Below, piece by piece: positions 1 to 8,265 of a stretch of 54,128 bases of DNA (the stretch's first letter is position 1; every line of letters begins with the position of its first letter). Position numbers and translations under genes: made by a program. The stretch lies in NCBI GenBank assembly GCA_030531085.1, contig JAUNOM010000017.1:1-54128 (forward strand), given 5' to 3'. This DNA comes from Prevotellaceae bacterium (GTDB lineage Bacteria > Bacteroidota > Bacteroidia > Bacteroidales > Bacteroidaceae). The notes under the pieces were generated by a model that had not been told where the DNA came from, did no database searches, and worked only from the letters and a program-made list of their open reading frames with translations.

Positions 1-53
1 AGAGCATCTGACTACGGATCAGAAGGTTACAGGTTTGAATCCTGTCGGAGTCA
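1..53 (+). tRNA. tRNA-Arg(ACG), 5' end cut by the window edge
   Basis: This is the 3' part of a tRNA-Arg. Its 53 bases are identical to the matching part of the complete copy at 85-158. They include the anticodon loop CTACGGA (anticodon ACG, reading CGU), the T arm and the acceptor strand CGGAGTC plus A. The D arm and the 5' acceptor strand lie outside the window. It is transcribed in tandem with the second copy across a 31-base spacer. Confidence 0.93.
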
Positions 54-84
54 CACACAACGTTTTTGCAAAGCCATCATCGAT

Positions 85-158
85 GGCTCCGTAGCTCAAC
101 TGAATAGAGCATCTGACTACGGATCAGAAGGTTACAGGTTTGAATCCTGTCGGAGTCA
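85..158 (+). tRNA. tRNA-Arg(ACG), second tandem copy
   Basis: A complete 74-base tRNA. The acceptor strand GGCTCCG pairs with CGGAGTC through one G-U pair. The anticodon stem TCTGA/TCAGA carries the loop CTACGGA with anticodon ACG, and the T arm loop contains TTTGAAT. No CCA is encoded. It is the second of two tandem copies identical over the visible 53 bases, and a strong hairpin terminator follows two bases later. Confidence 0.96.
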
Positions 159-159
159 C

Positions 160-199
160 AAATAAAGCGAGGTATACATTGTATGCCTCGCTTTATTTT
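160..199 (+). terminator. Terminator of the tRNA-Arg pair
   Basis: A hairpin whose arms AAATAAAGCGAGG and CCTCGCTTTATTT are complementary around a short AT-rich loop, so the stem ends in A/T runs. It starts right behind the tRNA. The A run on its left could let it also stop transcription coming from the minus-strand carboxylase operon. Confidence 0.85.
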
Positions 200-253
200 A
201 TATGCCACAAGTTACACTTATCACGTATTTTCCAACTTATATACATAATAGAA

Positions 254-294
254 AGCAGCCATTATAGTTTCTCATCAAAGCTACAATGGCTGCT
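254..294 (-). terminator. Terminator of the methylmalonyl-CoA decarboxylase operon
   Basis: On the minus strand a 14-bp stem (arms 281-294 and 254-267, one G-U pair) closes a 13-base loop and is followed by TTTCTATTA. It lies 22 bases after the stop codon of the last carboxylase gene and separates that operon from the convergent tRNA-Arg genes. Confidence 0.75.
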
Positions 295-316
295 CTCTGT
301 AAAAAGTATGATTGTA

Positions 317-724
317 TTACTCAAATGTCACAAGCGGAGTGTTTTCCTTTACGGCCTCGCCCTCTGCAACAAGGATGGCCTTCACCTTACCATCGCGTTC
401 TGCTGTAAGGTTGTTGTTCATCTTCATTGCCTCAAGGATTACAAGTGAGTCTCCCTCCTTCACCTCATCGCCGACTTTGGCGACAATCTCGACAATTGTG
501 CCCGGAAGCGGCGAACGCAAAGCGTCCTGCAAGTCATCCTTACCTTCCTGCTTCTTGGCAACAGGTGTATTGAGAACCACTTTCTTCTTCTCCACTATAG
601 GCTCAGGAACAACTTCTACATTGTAGGCCTCACCATTAACCACTACCTGCGTAATTCCGTTAACACGCTCACCTACGCTAACAGCATATTCCTTGCCTGC
701 TATATTATACTTATATTCTTTCAT
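317..724 (-). CDS. Biotin carboxyl carrier protein, second copy (gamma-type subunit)
   Basis: 135 residues. The C-terminal half (about 70-135) is a biotinyl domain with the motif EAMKM, and Lys101 is the expected biotinylation site. The N-terminal 40 residues resemble the start of the other carrier at 4271-4717 (KEYAVSVGERVNGITQVVVNG against VDYEVDIVEVEGTLAKVTVNG). The linker is short and charged, without the Ala/Pro richness of the other copy. It should carry CO2 as carboxybiotin between the carboxyltransferase (914-2479) and a partner. It follows the 52-residue gene by 7 bases and ends the operon. Why the cluster keeps two carriers is unclear; one may serve a cytosolic propionyl-CoA carboxylase. 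That it is a biotin carrier is certain, its partner is inferred. Confidence 0.93.
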   Translation of the reverse strand: MKEYKYNIAGKEYAVSVGERVNGITQVVVNGEAYNVEVVPEPIVEKKKVVLNTPVAKKQEGKDDLQDALRSPLPGTIVEIVAKVGDEVKEGDSLVILEAMKMNNNLTAERDGKVKAILVAEGEAVKENTPLVTFE

Positions 725-731
725 TGTTTGT

Positions 732-890
732 TTATCGTTTTATTGGTGAAGATGTCATTTTCGCCAACTTTGAAGTCCAGTCTGATGATTGAGCATTGAT
801 AGTTATGTTACATGACTCTATATCATGCATATTATATCCCAGCTCATCATGCATAGCCATCGCAATGGCTGCAAAAACTGCGTTATCCAT
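732..890 (-). CDS. MmdE-like small (epsilon-type) subunit of methylmalonyl-CoA decarboxylase
   Basis: 52 residues from the ATG at 890, which lies 23 bases after the stop of the alpha subunit gene with AAGGAA about 10 bases upstream. A longer reading to 989 would overlap that gene by 76 bases and is rejected. The protein matches the last 45 residues of the OadG protein at 4761-5738: both contain A-x-I-A-M-A-[LM], then HD-[IV]-ES, then TI and S-x-W. In Veillonella parvula methylmalonyl-CoA decarboxylase, the small epsilon subunit (MmdE) is likewise homologous to the C-terminus of the delta subunit. I infer the same role here: helping hold the carboxyltransferase in the complex. It has no membrane segment. 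The overlap of motifs is visible in the sequence, the role is inferred. Confidence 0.75.
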   Translation of the reverse strand: MDNAVFAAIAMAMHDELGYNMHDIESCNITINAQSSDWTSKLAKMTSSPIKR

Positions 891-913
891 ATATAATGTA
901 TTCCTTATTATAT

Positions 914-2479
914 TTACATAGGTATGCAGCCATGCTTCTTGGTAGGCAGGTTCTGACGCTTTGTAGCCAGCTGCGCAAGTGCACGGCAAATGCGGAAACG
1001 TGTGTTGCGTGGCTCTATGACATCATCAATATAGCCATACTTGGCAGCCTGATATGGATTAGCGAAGAGATCGGAGTATTCTGCCTCCTTCTCTGCAAGG
1101 AACGCCTTAACGTCTCCACCCTCTTCCTTAATCTGCTTGGCACCCTTAGCCTGCAATACCGCTACGGCACCAGCAGCGCCCATAACGGCGATTTCTGCTG
1201 ACGGCCATGCGAAATTGATGTCTGCACGCAGCTGCTTACATCCCATCACGATATGAGAGCCGCCATAAGACTTACGAAGCGTTACTGTAACCTTAGGCAC
1301 TGTAGCCTCACCATAAGCATAAAGCAACTTAGCGCCATGCAGAATAACAGCGTTGTACTCCTGACCTGTACCTGGAAGGAAACCTGGAACATCAACAAGG
1401 CTTACAATAGGAATGTTGAACGCATCGCAAAAACGTACGAAACGCGCTCCCTTACGGCTGGCATTAACATCAAGAACACCTGCATAAGCGGAAGGCTGAT
1501 TGGCCACAATACCTACAGACTGTCCGTTGAAGCGTGCGAAGCCGATGATAATATTCTTTGCAAACTTAGGTTGAACCTCAAAGAACTCACCATTATCAGT
1601 AATAGCGGTGATAACCTTATACATATCGTATGCCTGATTTGGATCCTCTGGGATTATATCATTCAGAGAGTCATCAAGACGGTCGATAGGATCATCACAC
1701 TTCACACGTGGTGTCTCCTCCATATTATTAGAAGGTATGTATGACACGAGCTTCTTTATCATCTCAATGCCTTCCTCCTCTGTCTTAGCTGTGAAACTCG
1801 TCACACCAGACTTTGAAGCGTGCACACTGGCACCACCAAGATGCTCTGCGTCAACATCCTCACCTGTAACAGTCTTCACAACAGCCGGGCCGGTAAGGAA
1901 CATATACGATGTATTCTCCTTCATCAAAGTGAAGTCGGTCAGTGCAGGAGAATAAACGGCACCGCCTGCGCAAGGGCCGTATATCATAGATATCTGTGGT
2001 ATGACACCAGATGCAAGGATATTACGTTCAAAGATCTCTCCATATCCGGCCAAAGCGTCGATGCCCTCCTGAATACGCGCACCGCCAGAGTCGTTAATGC
2101 CGATAACAGGTGCACCCATAGTCATAGCCATATCCATCACCTTACATATCTTCTCTGACATTGTCTTTGAGAGTGAACCACCGTTTACGGTAAAGTCCTG
2201 TGCAAAGACATAAACAAGACGGCCATCAATAGTGCCTGAACCTACAACAACACCATCGCCCATGTACTGCTTCTTCTCCATTCCGAAGTTATGGCAGCGG
2301 TGCAGCTTGAACATATCATACTCTTCAAAGGAACCTGCGTCAAGAAGCATATCAATACGCTCACGTGCGGTATACTTTCCACGCTGATGCTGCTTTTCTA
2401 TGGCTTTCTCACCACCACCAAGACGAGCCTTTACACGGTTCTCTATAAGTTTCTTAATCTTTTCTGACTGAATAGACAT
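914..2479 (-). CDS. mmdA: Methylmalonyl-CoA decarboxylase alpha subunit (carboxyltransferase)
   Basis: 521 residues, the usual length for MmdA and propionyl-CoA carboxylase beta chains. Two crotonase-like carboxyltransferase halves are visible. The N-terminal half has the glycine-rich stretches GINDSGGARIQEG and GPCAGGAVYSPAL, and the C-terminal half has VDVPGFLPGTGQEY, RKSYGGSH and AEIAVMGAAGAV. It moves the carboxyl group of (S)-methylmalonyl-CoA to biotin, giving propionyl-CoA. The neighbouring beta pump subunit, carrier proteins and epimerase favour the sodium-pumping decarboxylase over a plain carboxylase, because no biotin carboxylase gene is present. It sits 81 bases after the epimerase gene and 23 bases before the MmdE-like gene. 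Confidence 0.92.
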   Translation of the reverse strand: MSIQSEKIKKLIENRVKARLGGGEKAIEKQHQRGKYTARERIDMLLDAGSFEEYDMFKLHRCHNFGMEKKQYMGDGVVVGSGTIDGRLVYVFAQDFTVNGGSLSKTMSEKICKVMDMAMTMGAPVIGINDSGGARIQEGIDALAGYGEIFERNILASGVIPQISMIYGPCAGGAVYSPALTDFTLMKENTSYMFLTGPAVVKTVTGEDVDAEHLGGASVHASKSGVTSFTAKTEEEGIEMIKKLVSYIPSNNMEETPRVKCDDPIDRLDDSLNDIIPEDPNQAYDMYKVITAITDNGEFFEVQPKFAKNIIIGFARFNGQSVGIVANQPSAYAGVLDVNASRKGARFVRFCDAFNIPIVSLVDVPGFLPGTGQEYNAVILHGAKLLYAYGEATVPKVTVTLRKSYGGSHIVMGCKQLRADINFAWPSAEIAVMGAAGAVAVLQAKGAKQIKEEGGDVKAFLAEKEAEYSDLFANPYQAAKYGYIDDVIEPRNTRFRICRALAQLATKRQNLPTKKHGCIPM

Positions 2480-2560
2480 AATTAAATATATGATTTATTT
2501 AGAAATTAAGAGCAGCAAGAGTTTTTGGCTCCCACCACTCTTTCATTTGTATTTCTATAG

Positions 2561-2971
2561 TTAAGCCTTTGGCTCACAGAGTTCTGTAAGTATTCCTGCC
2601 GTGGACTTCGGATGCAGGAAGCCAATCATCATATTCTCTGCTCCCGGACGTGGAGCCTTATCTATAAGACGTACTCCCTTAGCTTCAACTTCCGTAAGGG
2701 CCTCTGCTACGCCATCCTCTACTGCGTATGCCACATGATGAACACCCTTGCCACCTTTTTCCAACCATTTTGCTATTGCACTGTCCGGTGATGTCGGCTC
2801 TAAAAGCTCCAACTTCACCTCGCCAACCTTCAAGAAAGCTGTTTTCACTTTCTGATCAGGCACTTCCTCTATTGCATAACACTTCAAGCCAAGTACTTCC
2901 TCATAATAAGGCAATACCTCTTCAATGCTCTGAACACCTATTCCAAGGTGATCAATACGTGAAATCTTCAT
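2561..2971 (-). CDS. mce: Methylmalonyl-CoA epimerase
   Basis: 136 residues in the glyoxalase/VOC fold. His8 (IDHLGIGV), His79 (GVHHVAYAVED) and Glu130 (GILTELCEP) fall where the family has its metal ligands. It interconverts the (R)- and (S)-forms of methylmalonyl-CoA, linking the B12-dependent mutase, which makes the R-form, to the decarboxylase. Its place between the beta and alpha subunit genes supports a succinate-to-propionate pathway. The mutase itself is not in this window. Confidence 0.95.
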   Translation of the reverse strand: MKISRIDHLGIGVQSIEEVLPYYEEVLGLKCYAIEEVPDQKVKTAFLKVGEVKLELLEPTSPDSAIAKWLEKGGKGVHHVAYAVEDGVAEALTEVEAKGVRLIDKAPRPGAENMMIGFLHPKSTAGILTELCEPKA

Positions 2972-3027
2972 AATTAACTATATTTTTATATTAGTTCAAA
3001 TAATATATATTCATTCTAAATTATATC

Positions 3028-4185
3028 TCATGACAGGAATCCCAACAATGTGCCAGCCGCAACTGCCGAGCCTATCACACCAGCGACATTTGGTCCCATG
3101 GCGTGCATAAGCAGGAAGTTATGCCTGTCATACTCTAAGCCTAAGTTATTGGATATACGAGCTGCCATAGGAACAGCGCTCACACCGGCATTGCCTATCA
3201 ACGGATTTATCTTGTTGTCCTTAGACAAAAACAAATTCATCAACTTTACAAACAGGACACCGCTTGCAGTAGCGATAATAAAAGCAAAGGCTCCCAATGC
3301 GAAAATCTTAATTGTATTTAAGGTCAGGAACTCACTTGCCTGTGTGGAACATCCTACAGTAAGTCCTAGCAACACCACCACAGCATCATTTAAGGATGTT
3401 GTAGCAGTCTTAGCAAGACGTGTTGTCTTTCCGCTTTCCTTCAGCAGGTTACCAAAGAACAGCATACCAAGCAGTGGAAGGCCAGAAGGCACAAGGAACG
3501 TTGTAAGCAAAAGACCTATGATAGGGAATAATATACGTTCCGTCTGACTAACCTGACGCCCAGGCTTCATCCTTATAACACGCTCATTCTTTGTTGTCAG
3601 CAAACGCATAATCACAGGCTGGATAACTGGTACTAACGCCATATACGAATATGCGCATACTGCAATCGCACCCATAAGATTAGGGCTCAACTTACTTGAA
3701 AGGAATATCGCTGTAGGTCCGTCAGCACCACCAATGATAGCTATACCTGCTGCCTGATTAGGCTCAAAACCTAAAAGCAACGCTATCATATAAGCGCCAA
3801 AGATACCAAACTGTGCGGCAGCACCTATCAGAATGAGTTTCGGATTAGATATAAGAGCAGAAAAGTCTGTCATTGCTCCTATACCAAGAAACACAAGTGG
3901 TGGATACCATCCCTGTCTGACACCTTGATAAAAGATGTTCAGCACAGAGTTATCCTCATAAAGTCCCACTTCCAATCCTGCATCAGCACGGAATGGTATG
4001 TTACCAAGTATTATACCCAAACCTATCGGCACAAGCAGCAAAGGTTCAAAGTCCTTCTTTATCGCCAGCCATATAAAGAATGCTCCAACGACTATCATCA
4101 ATAGGTTTCCAACTGTAGCATTGGCAAAACCTGTGTAACTTATGAATTCATTTAAGTTACTTACTATAAATTCACCGATTGACAT
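3028..4185 (-). CDS. Sodium-translocating decarboxylase beta subunit (OadB/MmdB type)
   Basis: 385 residues and very hydrophobic, with about nine to eleven membrane segments. The family signature GGADGPTAIFLSSKL carries Asp155, the counterpart of the essential aspartate of OadB. NPLIGNAGVSAVPMAARI near the C-terminus is the second conserved region. The subunit decarboxylates carboxybiotin and couples this to sodium export across the inner membrane. It lies between the Ala/Pro-linked biotin carrier and the epimerase. The conserved sequence does not tell oxaloacetate, methylmalonyl-CoA and glutaconyl-CoA decarboxylases apart; the methylmalonyl-CoA assignment rests on the epimerase and alpha subunit in the same operon. 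Confidence 0.94.
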   Translation of the reverse strand: MSIGEFIVSNLNEFISYTGFANATVGNLLMIVVGAFFIWLAIKKDFEPLLLVPIGLGIILGNIPFRADAGLEVGLYEDNSVLNIFYQGVRQGWYPPLVFLGIGAMTDFSALISNPKLILIGAAAQFGIFGAYMIALLLGFEPNQAAGIAIIGGADGPTAIFLSSKLSPNLMGAIAVCAYSYMALVPVIQPVIMRLLTTKNERVIRMKPGRQVSQTERILFPIIGLLLTTFLVPSGLPLLGMLFFGNLLKESGKTTRLAKTATTSLNDAVVVLLGLTVGCSTQASEFLTLNTIKIFALGAFAFIIATASGVLFVKLMNLFLSKDNKINPLIGNAGVSAVPMAARISNNLGLEYDRHNFLLMHAMGPNVAGVIGSAVAAGTLLGFLS

Positions 4186-4270
4186 ATATTCAATTAGGAA
4201 TTAAAAAGACATATCTCCATATCCACAGTATAAAACTAAACATGGAAACAATCTTGTTTATACTTTTAAT

Positions 4271-4717
4271 TTATGCGATTGTCACGAGCACGGTTCCCTC
4301 CATCACGGAATCACCTACATTAACCATTACAGATGTGACAGTTCCGGCATTCTCACACTCTATGTTATTCTGCATCTTCATGGCCTCAAGTACCACAACT
4401 GTATCACCGGCAGCGACAGCATCACCCACCTTGACCTTGACAGATGTAATCGTACCTGGCAATGGAGAGCAAACCTTGGTTCCTGAACCAGCCTGTACTA
4501 CAGGAGCCTCCTTCTTTGGCTCCACAGTCCCTTGCACCTGTGCGGCTTGCGGTTTGGGCGCAACAGCCTTCTGCACGCTGCTACCTACAGATATTGGCTG
4601 CTTTAACTCCACATCAAACTCTATTCCATTGACGGTAACCTTTGCTAAAGTTCCCTCAACCTCTACGATGTCTACCTCATAGTCTACACCTTGTACTGTA
4701 TATTCAAATTTTGCCAT
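4271..4717 (-). CDS. Biotin carrier (gamma) subunit of the decarboxylase
   Basis: 148 residues. An N-terminal region of about 45 residues is followed by a flexible Ala/Pro/Gln/Val linker (about 50-78), then a biotinyl domain with EAMKM; Lys114 is the predicted biotin site. The mobile linker is typical of the gamma subunits of sodium-pumping decarboxylases, which swing between the soluble alpha subunit and the membrane beta subunit. It lies 43 bases after the OadG gene and 85 bases before the beta subunit gene. A second carrier is encoded at 317-724. Confidence 0.94.
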   Translation of the reverse strand: MAKFEYTVQGVDYEVDIVEVEGTLAKVTVNGIEFDVELKQPISVGSSVQKAVAPKPQAAQVQGTVEPKKEAPVVQAGSGTKVCSPLPGTITSVKVKVGDAVAAGDTVVVLEAMKMQNNIECENAGTVTSVMVNVGDSVMEGTVLVTIA

Positions 4718-4760
4718 TTTTAGATAAAAATAGATTTGGATTTAATATAATCAAAGAATA

Positions 4761-5738
4761 TCACATTAAACTACTGTTCTGGTTATATAAGAAACCATGA
4801 TCATTCCAGCTTGAATGATGCGGCTTTATCGTCAACACACCAGACTCCACATCGTGCACGTCTTCTGTGTACTGACGAAGCGCCATCGCTATAACGGCGA
4901 TATAAATCTCCTTATCACGTCCCTTTGTATCAATACCATCTTTCAGAATATTGGTTGTCTTGTGACGCACTTCATTCAGTATCACGCCAGTCTTAACAAT
5001 AGGCTTCACAGGTTGCATACTTGCCACTCGCTGTAATTTGTTGCGACGGTCCGCCACATAGCCAAATACAGTAAAGAAGGCATAGAGAAGCGCTAAACTT
5101 GCAAAAACAATCCCCATACACAATATGGTCATACCGTAACCTTTGGGATCATCATGCTTCAACTTCTCTACTTTTGTCATGGACACCTGTATAAAATTAT
5201 CTATGCCAGGTGTTACAGCATCCTCAGACTTTATCACCCATTTGGCCGAGCCATCACTCTGACGAGCACAAGAAGTATTATAAGCAAGGACTGGTACAGT
5301 GACACTGTCTATCAAATCTACCGCATTACCATCATATAAACCTATCCATATAGACTTAGCCGCATCTACATTAGCTGTTAAATGCAAAGCGCCTTTCGCG
5401 GGATTGCTATTAAGGAAAAATACAATATGTTGTTTTGCTGAAAGCTGTGTTCGCGTATCTCCATTTGGAACAATACTCATACGCTTCATTCTTTCCGCTA
5501 CCGACATATTCTTATCTAACACAGAGGGATCTGTGGTTATATACATTCCACGGATATTATATGTAGAATATGAAGTATTGACAATCTCAATCCATGGCCC
5601 ACGGTTACCATACTCGTCCTCAATGCTTTGGGTGTTTAATGTCATGACCTCATTAATCTTGATATTGTTAGCTCCTTGAGCAAACGCCATCATAGAAAAA
5701 GCGATAAAGACCGTCAGTGTTAATACTATTCGTTTCAT
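4761..5738 (-). CDS. OadG-family (delta) subunit with an N-terminal lamin-tail domain
   Basis: 325 residues in four parts: a signal peptide (1-20), a lamin-tail-like beta domain (about 24-178, beginning IKINEVM with GPWIEIVNTS), a single membrane helix (about 202-226) and a cytosolic tail of about 95 residues. Classical OadG/MmdD proteins are about a third this size and consist only of the helix and tail. The tail ends with a motif (about 279-311: AVIAMAL, VHDVES, LTI, SSW) shared with the 52-residue protein at 732-890. Known OadG proteins anchor the carboxyltransferase to the membrane subunit. The lamin-tail domain should lie outside the inner membrane, where its role is unknown. It is the first gene of the decarboxylase operon, 70 bases after the transporter gene. 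Confidence 0.87.
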   Translation of the reverse strand: MKRIVLTLTVFIAFSMMAFAQGANNIKINEVMTLNTQSIEDEYGNRGPWIEIVNTSYSTYNIRGMYITTDPSVLDKNMSVAERMKRMSIVPNGDTRTQLSAKQHIVFFLNSNPAKGALHLTANVDAAKSIWIGLYDGNAVDLIDSVTVPVLAYNTSCARQSDGSAKWVIKSEDAVTPGIDNFIQVSMTKVEKLKHDDPKGYGMTILCMGIVFASLALLYAFFTVFGYVADRRNKLQRVASMQPVKPIVKTGVILNEVRHKTTNILKDGIDTKGRDKEIYIAVIAMALRQYTEDVHDVESGVLTIKPHHSSWNDHGFLYNQNSSLM

Positions 5739-5808
5739 TAAATTTGTTTAGTTTTTTATGACTTCCGCATTTATATTATTGACAACATTCTCTGTAAAGA
5801 CCTTTCAT

Positions 5809-7497
5809 TTACCCACAGAAAAACAGCACCATTATCTGCGCAGTAAATATTCTAAGGAACATACTAAGCGGGTAAACAGTGGAATAGCCTATTGAAGGAG
5901 CGTCTTTTGAGCACGTGGCATTGGCATACGCCAAAGCTGGTGGGTCTGTATATGAACCCGCAATCACACCCATAATGGTAAAATAGTTAAACTTATAACG
6001 CCAACGTGCTATAGAGCCAACAACAAGTATTGGCACCACTGTTATGATAAAGCCTGTCATAACATACAGTAATCCATCACCCACCACAACCGTATCCACG
6101 AAATTGGCTCCAGCCTTAATACCTACACTGGACAAGAACAGAACCAAACCAATCTCTCGTAGCATAAGGTTTGCCGATGTAGTTGTGTATGTTACAAGAT
6201 GCATCTTATAACCATAGCGTCCAATAAGTATGGCAATGATAAGAGGACCACCCGCTATACCAAGTTTCATAGGTACTGGAATTCCAGGAATAGCAAACGG
6301 AATACTACCAAAAAGGATACCTATGACTATACCTATAAATATAGTACCAATATTAGGATGGTCAAGATGTTTTGTAGCATTACCAAGAAGAGATGACACA
6401 CGGTTGACACTTACCTGATCGCCAACAACCATAACGCGGTCACCCACCTGCAACGGCAAATCGTTACGTGCGAATATATCCATACCTTGACGAGTGACAC
6501 GGGTCACATTAACACCATAAACACTTGAAAAATGCATCTTGGCCGGTGTCTTGCCGTTTATCTCCGGCTTTGTAATTATAATACGTTTAGACACCATTTG
6601 TTTGGTCTTCTCCTGCTCTGCGAACTCTGGAACAATAGTCTCTCGGCCTATAAACGCCTGCACAGCCTCTGCATCCGCTTCCGGACAGACGATAAAAGCC
6701 TTATCTCCTATTTCAAGGGTTGTAGAGCTTTTGGGGAATATCAGTTCTCCATTTCGCAAGATTCGTGAACAAACGAAATCACGCTTCAGGAAATCATGTA
6801 TCTCAAGAATAGTATGACCTGACAGGAATTCATTCTGTACTATAAGATGCATCAGATGTGGCTTTGCTGCAATATTCGCCTCATGACTGTTAAGCTCCTC
6901 CTCCTCTTCCGACAATTTGATACGAAAGATATAGCGTATAGCAATCGTTGCGCCAATAATGCCAACAACGCCCAAAGGATATGCACAAGCATAACCATTA
7001 GCTATAGCTGGCGCCCCACCAGGGAAAAGAGTCTGCAGCGCCTCATTCGCCGCACCAAGTCCCGGAGTATTGGTCACAGCTCCATAAAGCGTACCTATCA
7101 TCATAGGAAGATTGGCAGGGTCTTTCGTATCAAAGAACACTGCATAGCAGACAAACATAACGAGTATATTTAACAATATAGCAAAGGCTGCAAGAATATT
7201 CAATGTCACGCCACCTTCTTTAAAGCTGGAAAAGAAGCCAGGCCCCACCTGCAGACCTATCATAAAGACAAACAGGATAAGTCCAAAATCCTGAACAAAC
7301 GTGAGAGTATTGATCGGAGCCGTAAACCCTATATGGCCTGCAAGAATACCAGCAAAGAGTACAAAGGTAACGCCAAGTGAGATTCCTCCTATCTTGATCT
7401 TTCCAAGATATACGCCTACAGCTATAACAACAGCATACAATATGGCTATATGAGCCACACTTTCTGTGTTAGTTAACAAATTCCAAATCCATTCCAT
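5809..7497 (-). CDS. AspT/YidE-family transporter with two TrkA-C domains
   Basis: 562 residues. Two hydrophobic halves of about five to six membrane segments flank a hydrophilic centre (about 205-375) that reads as two RCK_C (TrkA-C) domains, for example [16 protein letters not shown] and GDRVMVVGD. This is the architecture of the aspartate:alanine exchanger family. The first half contains [14 protein letters not shown] and the second [16 protein letters not shown], the paired re-entrant-type motifs of the family. The substrate cannot be read from sequence; aspartate, alanine or a dicarboxylate is plausible. It lies 70 bases upstream of the decarboxylase operon on the same strand and may share transcripts with it. 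Confidence 0.88.
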   Translation of the reverse strand: MEWIWNLLTNTESVAHIAILYAVVIAVGVYLGKIKIGGISLGVTFVLFAGILAGHIGFTAPINTLTFVQDFGLILFVFMIGLQVGPGFFSSFKEGGVTLNILAAFAILLNILVMFVCYAVFFDTKDPANLPMMIGTLYGAVTNTPGLGAANEALQTLFPGGAPAIANGYACAYPLGVVGIIGATIAIRYIFRIKLSEEEEELNSHEANIAAKPHLMHLIVQNEFLSGHTILEIHDFLKRDFVCSRILRNGELIFPKSSTTLEIGDKAFIVCPEADAEAVQAFIGRETIVPEFAEQEKTKQMVSKRIIITKPEINGKTPAKMHFSSVYGVNVTRVTRQGMDIFARNDLPLQVGDRVMVVGDQVSVNRVSSLLGNATKHLDHPNIGTIFIGIVIGILFGSIPFAIPGIPVPMKLGIAGGPLIIAILIGRYGYKMHLVTYTTTSANLMLREIGLVLFLSSVGIKAGANFVDTVVVGDGLLYVMTGFIITVVPILVVGSIARWRYKFNYFTIMGVIAGSYTDPPALAYANATCSKDAPSIGYSTVYPLSMFLRIFTAQIMVLFFCG

Positions 7498-7548
7498 GGT
7501 TCACTATCTATCTTTAATCATTCATGTTTATACATAATATTTATGTTG

Positions 7549-7580
7549 CAAAATTAATAATTATTTTTAATATGTGCAAA
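7549..7580 (-). promoter_or_regulatory. Promoter of the AspT/YidE transporter
   Basis: On the minus strand TTTG (7577-7580) is followed after 20 bases by TAATTTTG (7549-7556), matching the Bacteroidetes promoter TTTG-N19-21-TAnnTTTG. It would start transcription about 45 bases before the ATG and could also drive the downstream decarboxylase genes. Confidence 0.7.
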
Positions 7581-7847
7581 TTATTTACACTAATATTTAA
7601 CCTGTTTTCTTACAACATATTCTTATCATTGACCCACTACTGAAAAAAGTCTTGTCAATAATGTGTAAGTATATTATAATAAGGTGCAAATAATAAAATG
7701 AAGAAATTCTACATTAATGTTCAAGCAAGCATCTTTTTAACACGAAATTAGCCTTTAATCGACACGGAATAAAGGATTACTGATTTATAAGTTTTCAATA
7801 TTTTATATTTTTAACGATTAAAATTTTATTTTGTTATAGTTTTTTTG

Positions 7848-7855
7848 TACCTTTG
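7848..7855 (+). promoter_or_regulatory. -7 box of the rplU-rpmA promoter
   Basis: TACCTTTG matches the Bacteroidetes -7 element. The TTTG at 7830-7833 is only 14 bases upstream, so the -33 element is not well placed and the assignment rests on the -7 box. It implies a leader of about 85 bases before rplU. Confidence 0.6.
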
Positions 7856-7874
7856 CGCCCGATTTAGTCCGTAC

Positions 7875-7927
7875 TGGGCTCGGTTAAGTGTCAACATGAA
7901 GTTGAACGCCCAACGGAGAAATCCGTT
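7875..7927 (+). promoter_or_regulatory. Folded mRNA leader of rplU-rpmA, candidate L21 autoregulatory element
   Basis: Two adjacent stem-loops can form in the leader. In the first, TGGGC (7875-7879) pairs with GCCCA (7908-7912) and encloses an inner hairpin TCAAC-ATGAA-GTTGA (7891-7905). In the second, AACGGA (7912-7917) and TCCGTT (7922-7927) close a GAAA tetraloop, 16 bases before the ATG. Ribosomal protein operons are often controlled by such leaders binding their own product. The structure is read by eye, without energy calculation. Confidence 0.5.
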
Positions 7928-7943
7928 ATACAATAAAAAAGCA

Positions 7944-8261
7944 ATGTACGCAATTGTAGAAATCAACGGTCAACAGTTCAAGGCAGAAGAAGGCAAGAAG
8001 CTCTTCGTTCACCACATGAAAGACGTGGCAGAAGGTCAGGCTGTTGAGTTTGACAAGGTACTTCTCGTAGATAACGATGGTACCGTAACAGTAGGCGCGC
8101 CGACAGTTTCAGGCGCAAAAGTAGTTTGTGAAGTAGTGAACCCACTTGTAAAGGGTGACAAAGTCATCGTTTTCAAGATGAAGCGTCGCAAGGATGAGCG
8201 TAAGCGTAATGGTTTCCGCGCCCAGTTCACAGAAGTAGTAATTAAATCAGTAGTAGCTTAA
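7944..8261 (+). CDS. rplU: 50S ribosomal protein L21
   Basis: 105 residues from the ATG at 7944. It begins [13 protein letters not shown] and contains [13 protein letters not shown], the RNA-binding region of L21. L21 binds 23S rRNA and contacts L20 in the large subunit. An upstream in-frame ATG at 7845 overlaps the promoter and encodes unrelated residues, so it is rejected. It forms an operon with rpmA 20 bases downstream, the usual rplU-rpmA pair. Confidence 0.97.
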   Translation: MYAIVEINGQQFKAEEGKKLFVHHMKDVAEGQAVEFDKVLLVDNDGTVTVGAPTVSGAKVVCEVVNPLVKGDKVIVFKMKRRKDERKRNGFRAQFTEVVIKSVVA

Positions 8262-8265
8262 AACC

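Larger units (their letters stand above)
7498..7943. other. Divergent intergenic region, transporter / rplU
   Basis: 446 bases, very AT-rich, with no convincing ORF. It holds the minus-strand promoter of the transporter (7549-7580), the plus-strand -7 box of rplU (7848-7855) and the folded rplU leader (7875-7927). I see nothing recognisable between about 7600 and 7830. Confidence 0.8.

Noticed and set aside
891-989. N-terminal extension of the 52-residue protein to 989
   Set aside because: It would run 76 bases into the end of mmdA. The homology to the OadG tail begins only at the ATG at 890, which has proper spacing from the mmdA stop.
4186-4270. Possible regulatory element between the biotin carrier and beta subunit genes
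   Set aside because: AT-rich with only a weak AAACA/TGTTT pairing; too little to support a call.
7845-7943. In-frame ATG 33 codons upstream of rplU
   Set aside because: It lies across the -7 box and the added residues have no L21 similarity; the conserved start [10 protein letters not shown] is at 7944.
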